Source: Bacteroidaceae bacterium (GTDB taxonomy: Bacteria > Bacteroidota > Bacteroidia > Bacteroidales > Bacteroidaceae). Taken from it: a stretch of DNA of 64,000 bases. The stretch is from contig JAFYQK010000024.1 in NCBI GenBank assembly GCA_017547165.1, positions 1 through 64,000 on the forward strand. Reading direction: 5' to 3'. Below, in pieces: positions 8,922-17,051 of this stretch (position 1 is its first letter; each line of letters starts with the position of its first letter). Made by a program: the position numbers and the translations under genes. The notes under the pieces are model-generated. The model made no database searches. It saw only the letters and a list, made by a program, of their open reading frames with translations, and was not told the origin of the DNA.

Positions 8922-9791
8922 TCATGATCTTTGCTTAAACAAACCCATCAATGCAGAAACATAATCCTGATCGGTACGAACACATACATTATCCACTCCA
9001 CTACGGGTAAATGTGTCTCTTAGCTGGTTTTGCTTTGTTCTCCACCATGCTGCATGTTGATTGCGTAACTTCTTGCTACTGGTGTCTATTATCATCTCGG
9101 CACCTGTTTCTGCATCACGCACCTGCATCAACCCAACATCAGGGAGTTCTGCAACACGACGGTCATAAACCTGAACAGCAACAACATCGTGCTTTCTGTT
9201 GGCTATGGTCAGAGTCTGGCGGAAATCCTTCTCATCAAGAAAGTCACTTAACAAAAATGCGGTGCACCTTCTTTTAATGGCTGAGGTCAGATATTCTACT
9301 GCATGACCTACATCGGTGAGATTGCTCTCGGGTTTGAATTCCAACAACTCTCGAATGATGTAGAGGATGTGTTTACGACCCTTCTTTGGGGGGATAAACT
9401 TTTCTATCTTGTCTGAAAAGAATATTACTCCAATCTTGTCGTTGTTCTGTATGGCAGAGAAGGCAAGTGTGGCAGCTATTTCGGTAAGCATCCTACGCTT
9501 GGTCTGTACACTGGTGCCAAACTCTAGACTGCCACTGACGTCAACACATAACATCACTGTAAGTTCTCGTTCCTCCTCGAAAACCTTGACATAGGGTTTG
9601 TTGTAACGTGCGGTCACATTCCATTCAATATCACGGATATCGTCGCCATACTGATATTCACGTACTTCAGCAAAGGCCATGCCTCTGCCTTTAAAAGCGG
9701 AATGATATTCGCCAGCGAAAATATTGTTGGAGAGTCCCTTTGTCTTTATCTCTATCTGACGGACACGACTTAACAATTCATTTGTTTCCAT
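8922..9791 (-). CDS. DUF58 protein with VWA-like fold
   Basis: 289 residues, soluble, no signal peptide. The DUF58 hallmark GDDIRDIEWNVTAR is at about 49-62, and a VWA-type MIDAS motif DVSGS lies at 84-88. It forms the usual MoxR-DUF58 pair with the upstream gene, 36 bp away; the family is thought to be remodelled by MoxR or to recruit it to the membrane Bat proteins. Cytoplasmic. Substrate unknown. Confidence 0.9.
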   Translation of the reverse strand: METNELLSRVRQIEIKTKGLSNNIFAGEYHSAFKGRGMAFAEVREYQYGDDIRDIEWNVTARYNKPYVKVFEEERELTVMLCVDVSGSLEFGTSVQTKRRMLTEIAATLAFSAIQNNDKIGVIFFSDKIEKFIPPKKGRKHILYIIRELLEFKPESNLTDVGHAVEYLTSAIKRRCTAFLLSDFLDEKDFRQTLTIANRKHDVVAVQVYDRRVAELPDVGLMQVRDAETGAEMIIDTSSKKLRNQHAAWWRTKQNQLRDTFTRSGVDNVCVRTDQDYVSALMGLFKQRS

Positions 9792-9827
9792 ACTAATCTA
9801 GTTGTGTACGATAAGACACTGTCTATA

Positions 9828-10820
9828 TTAGGGAACTTCAACCTTATTGATAATCTTGCTTACAATTTCCTCTGTGGTTACATTGTTTGCTTCTGCCTCG
9901 TATGACAAGCCAATACGATGGCGCAATACATCATGGGCAATAGCACGGACATCCTCGGGAATGACATAACCACGACGCTTGATGAATGCATAAGCTCTGG
10001 CGGCTAAGGCCAAATTGATGCTGGCACGTGGACTTGCTCCAAATTCGATGTAATCCTTTATATCCTTAAGGTTGTACTTCTCTGGGTAACGTGTAGCAAA
10101 AACAATGTCGGCAATGTATTGCTCGATCTTCTCATCAAGATAAACCTGACGTACCACAGCACGCGCCTCAAGTATCTCTTCTGTAGTCATCAATGGCTTT
10201 ACCTTAGGAGACTCGCCCTTGATGTTCTGACGGATAATGAGCTTTTCCTCATCCAACTTAGGATAGTCAATAACTACCTTAAGCATAAAACGGTCGACCT
10301 GAGCTTCAGGCAATGGGTATGTACCTTCCTGTTCTATGGGGTTTTGTGTTGCCAGAACAAGGAATGGCTTGGGCAGTTGGAAAGTCTGCTTGCCTATTGT
10401 GACCTGACGCTCCTGCATGGCTTCCAGAAGAGCACTTTGTACTTTTGCTGGAGCACGGTTAATTTCATCAGCAAGAACAAAATTTGCAAACACTGGTCCT
10501 TGCTCAACCTGGAAGGCTTCCTCTTTTTGAGAGTATATCATAGTACCTATAACGTCGGCAGGCAACAAATCTGGGGTAAACTGAATACGACTGAATTTAG
10601 CATCAACCAACGAAGCCAAAGTCTTGATAGCCTGTGTCTTTGCCAAACCAGGAACACCTTCAAGAAGAACGTGACCATCACTCAAGAGACCAATAAGCAA
10701 AGACTCTACCAAATGTTTTTGACCTACAATAACCTGAGACATTCCTGTCTGCAAATTTGTCACAAAAGCACTCTGACGCTCAATCTGTTCATTTAGAGAA
10801 CGAATATCAAAAGATTCCAT
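9828..10820 (-). CDS. MoxR-family AAA+ ATPase
   Basis: 330 residues; first gene of the bat operon. Walker A GVPGLAKT at 55-62 and Walker B LADEINRA with D118/E119 are intact, followed by sensor 1 (LATQNP) and the MoxR C-terminal lid. MoxR ATPases act as chaperones for VWA-domain partners, here most likely DUF58, BatA and BatB. A well-formed promoter lies just upstream (10847-10877), so this gene probably heads an eight-gene transcript reaching batE. Confidence 0.94.
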   Translation of the reverse strand: MESFDIRSLNEQIERQSAFVTNLQTGMSQVIVGQKHLVESLLIGLLSDGHVLLEGVPGLAKTQAIKTLASLVDAKFSRIQFTPDLLPADVIGTMIYSQKEEAFQVEQGPVFANFVLADEINRAPAKVQSALLEAMQERQVTIGKQTFQLPKPFLVLATQNPIEQEGTYPLPEAQVDRFMLKVVIDYPKLDEEKLIIRQNIKGESPKVKPLMTTEEILEARAVVRQVYLDEKIEQYIADIVFATRYPEKYNLKDIKDYIEFGASPRASINLALAARAYAFIKRRGYVIPEDVRAIAHDVLRHRIGLSYEAEANNVTTEEIVSKIINKVEVP

Positions 10821-10846
10821 TTGAAAATTACATTATATTATGCTTG

Positions 10847-10877
10847 CAAAGTTAGCAAGTTTATGTGACATACCAAA
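10847..10877 (-). promoter_or_regulatory. Promoter of the moxR-bat operon
   Basis: Read on the minus strand: TTTG at 10877-10874, 19 bp spacer, then TAACTTTG at 10854-10847. Both match the Bacteroidetes primary sigma consensus (TTTG, 19-21 bp, TAnnTTTG). The distance to the moxR ATG is about 26 bases. Confidence 0.75.
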
Positions 10878-10950
10878 GTGATAATATTTAAAAATTACTG
10901 CACACAAAATAGCGTATGTTAATATATCGTAAATAAGCAGGAGATAATGA

Positions 10951-10986
10951 AATAAAAAAATCCTCAACCATTTCTGATTGAGGATT
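10951..10986 (-). terminator. Terminator of the rpmB-rpmG-DUF4295 operon
   Basis: Nine-base arms AATCCTCAA (10959-10967) and TTGAGGATT (10978-10986) are followed on the minus strand by a T7 run. It lies 35 bases after the DUF4295 stop. Confidence 0.85.
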
Positions 10987-11020
10987 AATTCTTTATTGGT
11001 AAAGTACAAGGAGCAAGGGA

Positions 11021-11176
11021 TTAGTTCTTGAAGAAATCCTTTACGGCCTCGTTGGGAACCATACGCTCGTCGAAAGAATAGGTACCAGATGCATTCTTAA
11101 CCATCTTGATAACCTTAGTGTATGAACGGCCATCTGTCTTACCTGTCTGCAGAGTAGCCACTGTTTTCTTTGCCAT
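11021..11176 (-). CDS. DUF4295 small basic protein
   Basis: A 51-residue protein starting MAKKTVATLQTGKTD and ending AVKDFFKN. It is small, basic and follows rpmG by 28 bp. Bacteroidetes genomes carry a DUF4295 gene at just this place after rpmB-rpmG, which suggests a ribosome-associated function, still undefined. The gene is shorter than the usual 60-codon cut-off and easily missed. Confidence 0.85.
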   Translation of the reverse strand: MAKKTVATLQTGKTDGRSYTKVIKMVKNASGTYSFDERMVPNEAVKDFFKN

Positions 11177-11204
11177 AACTTAATCTAAGTGATTGGTGTG
11201 TTAA

Positions 11205-11393
11205 TTACTTAATCTCCTTATGTACAGTCATTCTCTTAAGAATGGGGTTGTACTTCTTGAGCTCCATACGCTCGGGAGTGTTCTTGCGGTTCTTGGTTGT
11301 CACGTAACGTGATGTTCCGGGCAAACCACTCTCCTTCATCTCGGTGCACTCCAGGATTACCTGGACGCGATTGCCTTTAGCTTTCTTTGCCAT
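11205..11393 (-). CDS. rpmG: 50S ribosomal protein L33
   Basis: 62 residues, basic, with the L33 pattern [10 protein letters not shown]...[22 protein letters not shown]. The usual zinc-binding cysteine pairs are lacking (a single Cys in LECTE), so this is the Zn-free form. It lies between rpmB (19 bp upstream) and the DUF4295 gene. Confidence 0.95.
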   Translation of the reverse strand: MAKKAKGNRVQVILECTEMKESGLPGTSRYVTTKNRKNTPERMELKKYNPILKRMTVHKEIK

Positions 11394-11412
11394 GTTTTAG
11401 TTCCTCCTGAAA

Positions 11413-11673
11413 TTAACCGATTACACGAATGTTTTTCCAATCACAATAACCCTGAGCCACAGCATTCTTCAATGCAGCATCAAGACCTACCTTGTTAATG
11501 TAACGCAAACCACTTGCGCTGATACGCAAAGCAATCCAGCAATCCTCCTCAACATAGTAGAACTTCTTGTGGAACAAGTTCACATCGAAAGTACGCTTTG
11601 TGCGACGCTTTGAGTGAGACACGTTGTTACCAACCATGGCTCTTTTACCGGTAATTTGACAAATCTTAGACAT
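11413..11673 (-). CDS. rpmB: 50S ribosomal protein L28
   Basis: 86 residues beginning [20 protein letters not shown], the standard L28 N-terminus, with the basic [13 protein letters not shown] segment. First gene of a three-gene operon (rpmB, rpmG, DUF4295). A -7 element lies about 55 bases upstream. The ftsY gene that often follows in Bacteroidales is not here; a terminator closes the operon instead. Confidence 0.96.
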   Translation of the reverse strand: MSKICQITGKRAMVGNNVSHSKRRTKRTFDVNLFHKKFYYVEEDCWIALRISASGLRYINKVGLDAALKNAVAQGYCDWKNIRVIG

Positions 11674-11726
11674 TTCTAATCTTCCTTTCTTTTGTTACTT
11701 TCCAATAACATCTTCCAAACAGGGCA

Positions 11727-11758
11727 CAAAGTTATAACCTTTTTACGAATTACGCAAG
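11727..11758 (-). promoter_or_regulatory. Promoter of the rpmB operon
   Basis: Minus strand -7 element TAACTTTG (11734-11727) with CTTG about 20 bp upstream instead of TTTG. The leader to rpmB is about 45 bases and could hold autoregulatory structure, though none is obvious. Confidence 0.55.
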
Positions 11759-11759
11759 T

Positions 11760-12389
11760 ATTTCAATAGAAAAACTTTTTATATTTTTAGTCGTGCCTGT
11801 AATTTTAGTAACAACGTCATTACATTTTATAAATAAAAGAATGTATCGAATCTTACTTAGATAGCAGAACTGCAATGCGATGCAGTAAAACGAATTGTCA
11901 ATATTTTTCACCCTATATAATAGAACCTTAAATTAATGCGATTACAGAAATATATGCAAATCACCCTAAAGACAATACGACACCAACAATTAAGACTTCG
12001 CAAAAGACCAAGAAGATAAACAATTAATATACAGCATATTACAAACCATATCACTCCCCTATCCTTCTCTAAAAGTAACACAACAAAACACACGCCCTAA
12101 TCTTCTGCCTCACGCATTACAATCTTCGGGGCATAAGATTACAATCTTCCGGCCACAAGATTACAATCTTCTGCCCCGAAGATTAGGGCGTCTTTTTGAA
12201 TAGAAAAGAGCGAAATGACGATGTAAATATTTTTATATACACATTATATATATAATATACAACATAAAGACATAATATTAATGATAACGAAAAACACCTG
12301 CACAATTCCTTGAGGGTGCAGTTCTTGTTCCTCAGTTTTTTCTAAGCCTGTCCTCTTCCACAACGAGGTGGATGCCATGCGCATATAAT
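11760..12389. other. Gene-free AT-rich stretch between rpmB and the nqr operon
   Basis: About 630 bp without a credible gene. Open frames here are short, Cys/Ile/Phe-rich and without a start signal. Its one notable content is the 22-bp tandem array at 12092-12191. Confidence 0.55.
12092..12191. repeat. Tandem 22-bp repeat with internal dyad symmetry (four units)
   Basis: Four exact-length units start at 12099, 12121, 12143 and 12165. Each begins AATCTTC and ends AAGATTAC or a near variant, around a variable C/G-rich centre, so every unit is itself an inverted repeat (AATCTT...AAGATT). The array is bounded by inverted arms ACGCCCTAATCTTC (12092-12105) and GAAGATTAGGGCGT (12178-12191). It is not a CRISPR, since there are no unique spacers. 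Confidence 0.85.
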
Positions 12390-12424
12390 AAATGCGCCAT
12401 ACCGAAGAGGGTAATGGCGCATTT
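12390..12424 (-). terminator. Hairpin after nqrF, likely operon terminator
   Basis: Eleven-base arms AAATGCGCCAT and ATGGCGCATTT enclose a 13-base loop, 25 bases past the nqrF stop. The following minus-strand bases are AT-rich (ATTTATTATAT) rather than a pure T tract, so it may be inefficient or bidirectional. Confidence 0.65.
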
Positions 12425-12449
12425 GAAATGTTTATTGACCTATGGATGA

Positions 12450-13724
12450 TTATCCGCCGAAGTCGTCGAAGTGAATCATGTCCTTCTCCACACCGAGGCT
12501 GTCCAAGAGGTCGAGGACGGTCTTTGCCATCATTGGAGGACCACAGAGGTAGTACTCGCAATCCTCGGGACATTCGTGCTGCTTGAGGTAGGTGTCGCCC
12601 ATAACAGGTGCAACGAAACCAGCAGTGTACTTGATGCCTGCTGCATCGGCCTTGGGATCGGGACGGTCGAGTGCCAGGTGGAAGTGGAAGTTGTCGAACT
12701 CCTTCTCCAGTGCGAGGAAGTCATCGAGGAATGGAATCTCCTCGAGAGCGCGTGCACCATAGAAGTAGTGCATCTGACGGTCGCGGCACTGACGGGTCTT
12801 AAGCATGTGCATGATCTGTGCGCGCAGGGGAGCCATACCAGCACCACCACCTACCCAAATCATCTCACGACCAGTGTCGTAGTTGGGACGGAACTCACCA
12901 TAAGGACCGCTCATGATAACCTTATCACCGGGCTTCAAACTGAAGATGTAAGAAGAAGCGATACCGGGATTAACATCCATGAAACCGGGCCCCTGCTCCT
13001 TGGGCTTGAAGGGAGGTGTGGCAATACGCACGTTCAAGGTGATGATATCACCCTCGTCGGGGTAGTTGGCCATTGAGTATGCACGGATGGTGGGAGTGTC
13101 GTTGACACACTTCAAGTTGAACAAACCGAAGTTCTTCCATGCAGGCAGATAGGTGTCGCCAATCAGGGACTTGTCGAAGTCCTTGTCGTAGTCGATCTGG
13201 AATGCAGGAATCTTGATCTGTGCATAAGAACCAGGTTCGAAGTCCATGTGCTCGCCTGGAGGCAAAGCAACCTTGTACTCCTTGATGAAGGTAGCAACGT
13301 TACGGTTACCGATAACGGTGCACTCCCATTCCTTAACACCCATTACAGAGTCGTCAACCTTAATCTCCATGTCGCTCTTTACCTTGCACTGACAGCCAAG
13401 GCGCCAATTCTCCTTCACCTGTTTGCGAGTGAAATGGCCCTTCTCGCTATCGAGAATCTCGCCACCGCCGGCAGGAACCTGTACCTTACACTGACCACAA
13501 GAGCCCTTACCACCACAGGCGCTGGGAAGGAAGATGCCCTGCTCTGACATGGTGCTCAACAGAGAACCGCCTTGAGCAACAGATACCTTGTCCTTACCGT
13601 TGATGGTGATAGTAACATTGCCGCTGGGCGACAAGTACTTCTTGGCAATAAGCAGGATGATAACCAACACAAGGATGATTACCAAGAATACTGCTATGCT
13701 ACATAAAATCAAATTTGTATTCAT
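12450..13724 (-). CDS. nqrF: Na+-NQR subunit F (NADH dehydrogenase, FAD and 2Fe-2S)
   Basis: 424 residues. One N-terminal membrane helix (about 5-27); a plant-type ferredoxin domain with C70, C76, C79 and C111, the same spacing as characterised NqrF proteins; then a ferredoxin reductase module with the FAD motif RAYSMAN and the NADH site VGGGAGMAPLRAQ. It takes electrons from cytoplasmic NADH and passes them through FAD and 2Fe-2S into the membrane. Last gene of the nqrABCDEF operon, 22 bp after nqrE and followed by a hairpin. Confidence 0.97.
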   Translation of the reverse strand: MNTNLILCSIAVFLVIILVLVIILLIAKKYLSPSGNVTITINGKDKVSVAQGGSLLSTMSEQGIFLPSACGGKGSCGQCKVQVPAGGGEILDSEKGHFTRKQVKENWRLGCQCKVKSDMEIKVDDSVMGVKEWECTVIGNRNVATFIKEYKVALPPGEHMDFEPGSYAQIKIPAFQIDYDKDFDKSLIGDTYLPAWKNFGLFNLKCVNDTPTIRAYSMANYPDEGDIITLNVRIATPPFKPKEQGPGFMDVNPGIASSYIFSLKPGDKVIMSGPYGEFRPNYDTGREMIWVGGGAGMAPLRAQIMHMLKTRQCRDRQMHYFYGARALEEIPFLDDFLALEKEFDNFHFHLALDRPDPKADAAGIKYTAGFVAPVMGDTYLKQHECPEDCEYYLCGPPMMAKTVLDLLDSLGVEKDMIHFDDFGG

Positions 13725-13746
13725 TTGTCTAAATCCTCCTATTGTA

Positions 13747-14373
13747 TTAGATATTCAAACCACTGAAGCACATAAATGCCAATGCCATCAGACCAACGGT
13801 AATGAAGGTGATACCAAGACCCTGCAGGGGTTTGGGGACGTCAGCATAAGCCATCTTCTCGCGGATGGCAGCAAGACCTACGATGGCCAAAAGCCAACCG
13901 ATACCGCTACCAAGAGCATAGGCTATAGAGTCGGCAACAGAACCGATGTACTGAGAGTTGGTAGGCTCCATGCCGATGCGCTGCTGCATGAACAGGCTGG
14001 CACCCATGATGGCACAGTTAACGGCAATCAGAGGCAGGAAGATACCCAGAGAAGCGTACAGCGAGGGACTGAAGCGCTCCACAACCATCTCTACCAACTG
14101 CACGATACCTGCGATAACGGCAATGAAGAGGATGAATGCGAGGAAACTCAGGTCTACGCCCTCAACCAGACAGTTGGGACCGAGAACCTTGGTCTGCAAC
14201 AGATAGTCAACGGGTACAGTAACAAGCAACACGAAGGTTACTGCAATACCCAGACCAAAGGCAGTCTTTACATTCTTGGATACAGCCAAGTATGAACACA
14301 TACCCAAGAAGAAAGCGAAAATCATATTGTCCGCAAAGATACTGCGAACGAAAAGACTAATCATGTGCTCCAT
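13747..14373 (-). CDS. nqrE: Na+-NQR subunit E
   Basis: 208 residues, six membrane helices. C26 and C120, the two cysteines that with the NqrD pair hold the membrane iron centre, are at the standard positions. NqrD and NqrE are inverted-topology homologues forming the electron path across the membrane. Three bases separate it from nqrD, so translation is coupled. Confidence 0.97.
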   Translation of the reverse strand: MEHMISLFVRSIFADNMIFAFFLGMCSYLAVSKNVKTAFGLGIAVTFVLLVTVPVDYLLQTKVLGPNCLVEGVDLSFLAFILFIAVIAGIVQLVEMVVERFSPSLYASLGIFLPLIAVNCAIMGASLFMQQRIGMEPTNSQYIGSVADSIAYALGSGIGWLLAIVGLAAIREKMAYADVPKPLQGLGITFITVGLMALAFMCFSGLNI

Positions 14374-14376
14374 AGC

Positions 14377-15012
14377 TTACTTCTCCTCCTTGTTTAATGA
14401 GCGATGAGCCCAAATGATACAACCTACGATGATCAATGACATGGCAGGCATAACCATCATACCATTGTTCATGTACCAACCACCGTTCTCAACATACCAG
14501 CTCTGAGGAATGATCTGGAAGCCAAGAAGAGTGCCGAAGCCGAAGAGCTCGCGAACGAAACCCAATACAACAAGCACCCATGCATAGCCCAAACCATTAC
14601 CGATACCATCAAGGAATGAAGGCCAGGGGGCATTCTGCATGGCAAATGCCTCGAGGCGGCCCATGAGGATACAGTTGGTGATGATAAGACCTACATATAC
14701 GCTCAACTGTACGCTAACGTCGTAGACATAAGCCTTCAGCAATTCGCTTACTATGGTTACCAGAGCGGCAACGACAACAAGCTGAACGATAATACGAATA
14801 CGGTTAGGAATAGTCTTGCGGATAAGTGAAATAATCACATTAGCAAAAGCTGTAATTACAGTTACGCTCAAACCCATAACGATGGCAGGAGCAAGCTGAG
14901 ATGTTACAGCCAAAGCCGAACAGATACCCAACACCTGAATAACAACAGGATTGTCAAGGTTCAGCGGCTTGGAGAACGCAGCGCGGTTCTCCTCGGAAAA
15001 CAATTTACTCAT
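14377..15012 (-). CDS. nqrD: Na+-NQR subunit D
   Basis: 211 residues, six membrane helices. C31 (GICSALA) and C114 (ITNCILMG) correspond to the iron-ligand cysteines of the family. It pairs with NqrE. The gene follows nqrC by 17 bp. Confidence 0.97.
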   Translation of the reverse strand: MSKLFSEENRAAFSKPLNLDNPVVIQVLGICSALAVTSQLAPAIVMGLSVTVITAFANVIISLIRKTIPNRIRIIVQLVVVAALVTIVSELLKAYVYDVSVQLSVYVGLIITNCILMGRLEAFAMQNAPWPSFLDGIGNGLGYAWVLVVLGFVRELFGFGTLLGFQIIPQSWYVENGGWYMNNGMMVMPAMSLIIVGCIIWAHRSLNKEEK

Positions 15013-15029
15013 ATTGCGTTCTCTTTTGA

Positions 15030-15857
15030 TTATTGGTTAATGAAATCAAGATAGTTGGTCAAGCCTTCACGCACCATGGCATCAATACCATTACCGGTCA
15101 GGGTGGCACCAGTGATACCGTTTACCTCGGTCTCGGCAGATGCAGAACCAGCCTTAACCACCTTGATGGCAACAGCATCGGTGCTCTCGCCTGCAAAGAG
15201 GGGCTTGCCATTGAACTGCTCCTGGAACCAGCGTTCGCCAAGACGAGCGCCAAGACCAGCAGTTTCGCTTGAGTGATAGAAGTATGTACCAAAGATGGTC
15301 TTCTTGTCGGCATTGAGGGAAACATAGCCCCATAGACTACCCCATAGACCACGGCCTGAAACGGGCAGAATGTACTTGGTCTCGCCCTCTACCTCGGTAA
15401 CGAACACGTGAAGTTCGCCTTCCTTGATAGCGCCAGCATAGGAAGAGAGGAACTTGCCCTCATAGGGAACGAGCTGACCGTCCTTCCAAAGCATGTCCTG
15501 AACACTCTCAAACTGCTTGGCAACATTGAAGCCATTGGCCTTGATGTCCATGTTCAATGAAGTAAGAATCTGACCCTTGGTGTCGTTCTCTACGTTAGCA
15601 TCCTGTGTGGGCTTCAACACAATAGAGGTGAATGCCAGCAGGAAGGCAACGAGAATTACCATTGCAGAAGCATACAGGATGGTGTATGTGTTGCTGCTGG
15701 TATCAATACCCTTCTTCTTTGCAGGAGCCTCGGCACCTGCCTCAACTATCTCTGTGAATGCATCAGCACCAGCACCGCACTTGGGGCATGAAGCAGGAGC
15801 CTTATCACCTTCGTGGATATAACCACACAACTCACATTTGAATTTCTTTGTAGCCAT
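15030..15857 (-). CDS. nqrC: Na+-NQR subunit C with extra N-terminal rubredoxin-like domain
   Basis: 275 residues. Residues 1-37 form a rubredoxin/rubrerythrin-type metal ribbon: C8-x2-C11 and C24-x2-C27 with the typical CxxCGYIHEGDKAPASCPKC pattern. A short Ala/Lys linker leads to the single membrane helix (about 57-81) and then the normal NqrC domain, with HSSETAGLGARLG and the flavinylation motif TGAT (T252 as the likely FMN-bearing residue). Known: NqrC carries covalent FMN on the outer side, with its N-terminus inside. Inferred: the added domain is cytoplasmic, on the NqrF side, and could carry one Fe (or Zn). Ordinary NqrC proteins lack this domain. The start is fixed by ATG with the ribbon in frame; there is no stop or frameshift between the parts. 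It starts 9 bp after nqrB ends. Confidence 0.95.
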   Translation of the reverse strand: MATKKFKCELCGYIHEGDKAPASCPKCGAGADAFTEIVEAGAEAPAKKKGIDTSSNTYTILYASAMVILVAFLLAFTSIVLKPTQDANVENDTKGQILTSLNMDIKANGFNVAKQFESVQDMLWKDGQLVPYEGKFLSSYAGAIKEGELHVFVTEVEGETKYILPVSGRGLWGSLWGYVSLNADKKTIFGTYFYHSSETAGLGARLGERWFQEQFNGKPLFAGESTDAVAIKVVKAGSASAETEVNGITGATLTGNGIDAMVREGLTNYLDFINQ

Positions 15858-15866
15858 ATACCTTAT

Positions 15867-17033
15867 TTATTTTTTAATTGCACGTTTTGCACGCTTGCTG
15901 ATGTTCTTCTGTACGAATACATAGTCAATCAGCGGAGCGAACAGGTTCATCAACAAGATAGCGAGCATCATGCCCTCGGGATAACCGGGGTTGAGCACAC
16001 GTACCATTACAGCTACAACACCAATGAGGAAGCCATAGATGTACTTACCACACTCGGTACGGGCGCTGGTAACGGGGTCAGTGGCCATGAACACAGCACC
16101 GAAGGCAAAACCGCCCAATACGAAGTGGTGCCACCACTCCAACTGGTTGCCGCCTACGCCCTCAAGGAGCCAGCCCATCAAACCGCCACCTACGAATACG
16201 CTCAACATAGTCTTCCAGCTGGCAATGCCAGTGAAGAGTAGAAGCAGAGCACCTAAACCAATGGCTATAACGCTGGTTTCACCAATAGAACCAGGAATCA
16301 GACCTGTGATGGCATTACAGATGGTCTCGCAGGGAATGGCATTACCAACGGTTGCCTCACCAAGGGGAGTTGCGGCAGAGAAAGTATCAGGGACATTGTA
16401 ACCCAAACCGAAGATAGTATTCTGTGCCACCCAAACGCTATCGTCGCCAGTCATTGCACTGGGATAGCTGAAGAAGAGGAATGCACGGGTAATCAGTGCA
16501 GGGTTGAAGATGTTCATACCTGTACCACCGAAAATCTCCTTTGCGAAGATTACGCTGAATGCTACGGCCAGAGCCAGGATCCAGAGAGGAGTGTTAACGG
16601 GAACAATCATAGGAATGATGATACCTGACACGAGGAAACCTTCCTGAATCTCCTCCTTCTTCCATTGAGCCACTACGAACTCAATGCCAAGACCCACGAT
16701 GTAGCTTACTACAATCTTGGGAAGAACTGCAGCCAAACCAAAGAGGAACATGCCAACGTGGTCGGTCATGTCGCCACCAGCAGCCAGTGCGTTCTGATAA
16801 CCCACATTGTACATACCGAAGAACAAAGCGGGGAGCAAGGCCAGCACCACAAAGCTCATGATGCGCTTGCTGTCGATTGCGTCGTGGATGTTTACACCAC
16901 CCTTACGGCCAGTTGTATTGGGAACGAAAGCAAATGTTTCGAGTCCGTCATACAGCGAGTGGAAAGCATGGAACTTTCCGCCCTCCTGGACATGGGGACG
17001 CATATTATCAAAAAGTTTTTTAATCGCTTTCAT
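15867..17033 (-). CDS. nqrB: Na+-NQR subunit B
   Basis: 388 residues, about ten membrane helices. The segment IFGGTGMNIFNPAL is typical of NqrB/RnfD, and SAAT at 219-222 stands where other NqrB proteins have SGAT, so T222 is the probable covalent FMN site (with Ala for Gly in the motif). It carries FMN and riboflavin and links to the Na+ path and quinone. It lies 18 bp after nqrA. Confidence 0.96.
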   Translation of the reverse strand: MKAIKKLFDNMRPHVQEGGKFHAFHSLYDGLETFAFVPNTTGRKGGVNIHDAIDSKRIMSFVVLALLPALFFGMYNVGYQNALAAGGDMTDHVGMFLFGLAAVLPKIVVSYIVGLGIEFVVAQWKKEEIQEGFLVSGIIIPMIVPVNTPLWILALAVAFSVIFAKEIFGGTGMNIFNPALITRAFLFFSYPSAMTGDDSVWVAQNTIFGLGYNVPDTFSAATPLGEATVGNAIPCETICNAITGLIPGSIGETSVIAIGLGALLLLFTGIASWKTMLSVFVGGGLMGWLLEGVGGNQLEWWHHFVLGGFAFGAVFMATDPVTSARTECGKYIYGFLIGVVAVMVRVLNPGYPEGMMLAILLMNLFAPLIDYVFVQKNISKRAKRAIKK

Positions 17034-17051
17034 ATTTTTCTATTAATGTAA

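Noticed and set aside
10119-10796. 225-codon plus-strand frame
   Set aside because: Mirror of the MoxR gene; no start signal or family pattern.
11908-12093. 61-codon minus-strand frame in the gap after rpmB
   Set aside because: Cys/Ile/Phe-rich translation of AT-rich DNA with no ribosome site or family resemblance.
12092-12191. CRISPR array
   Set aside because: Units are contiguous 22-bp repeats with no unique spacers and no cas genes nearby.
13588-14295. 235-codon plus-strand frame across nqrF and nqrE
   Set aside because: Crosses two well-defined genes on the other strand; composition (many Thr, Gln, His) typical of mirror frames.
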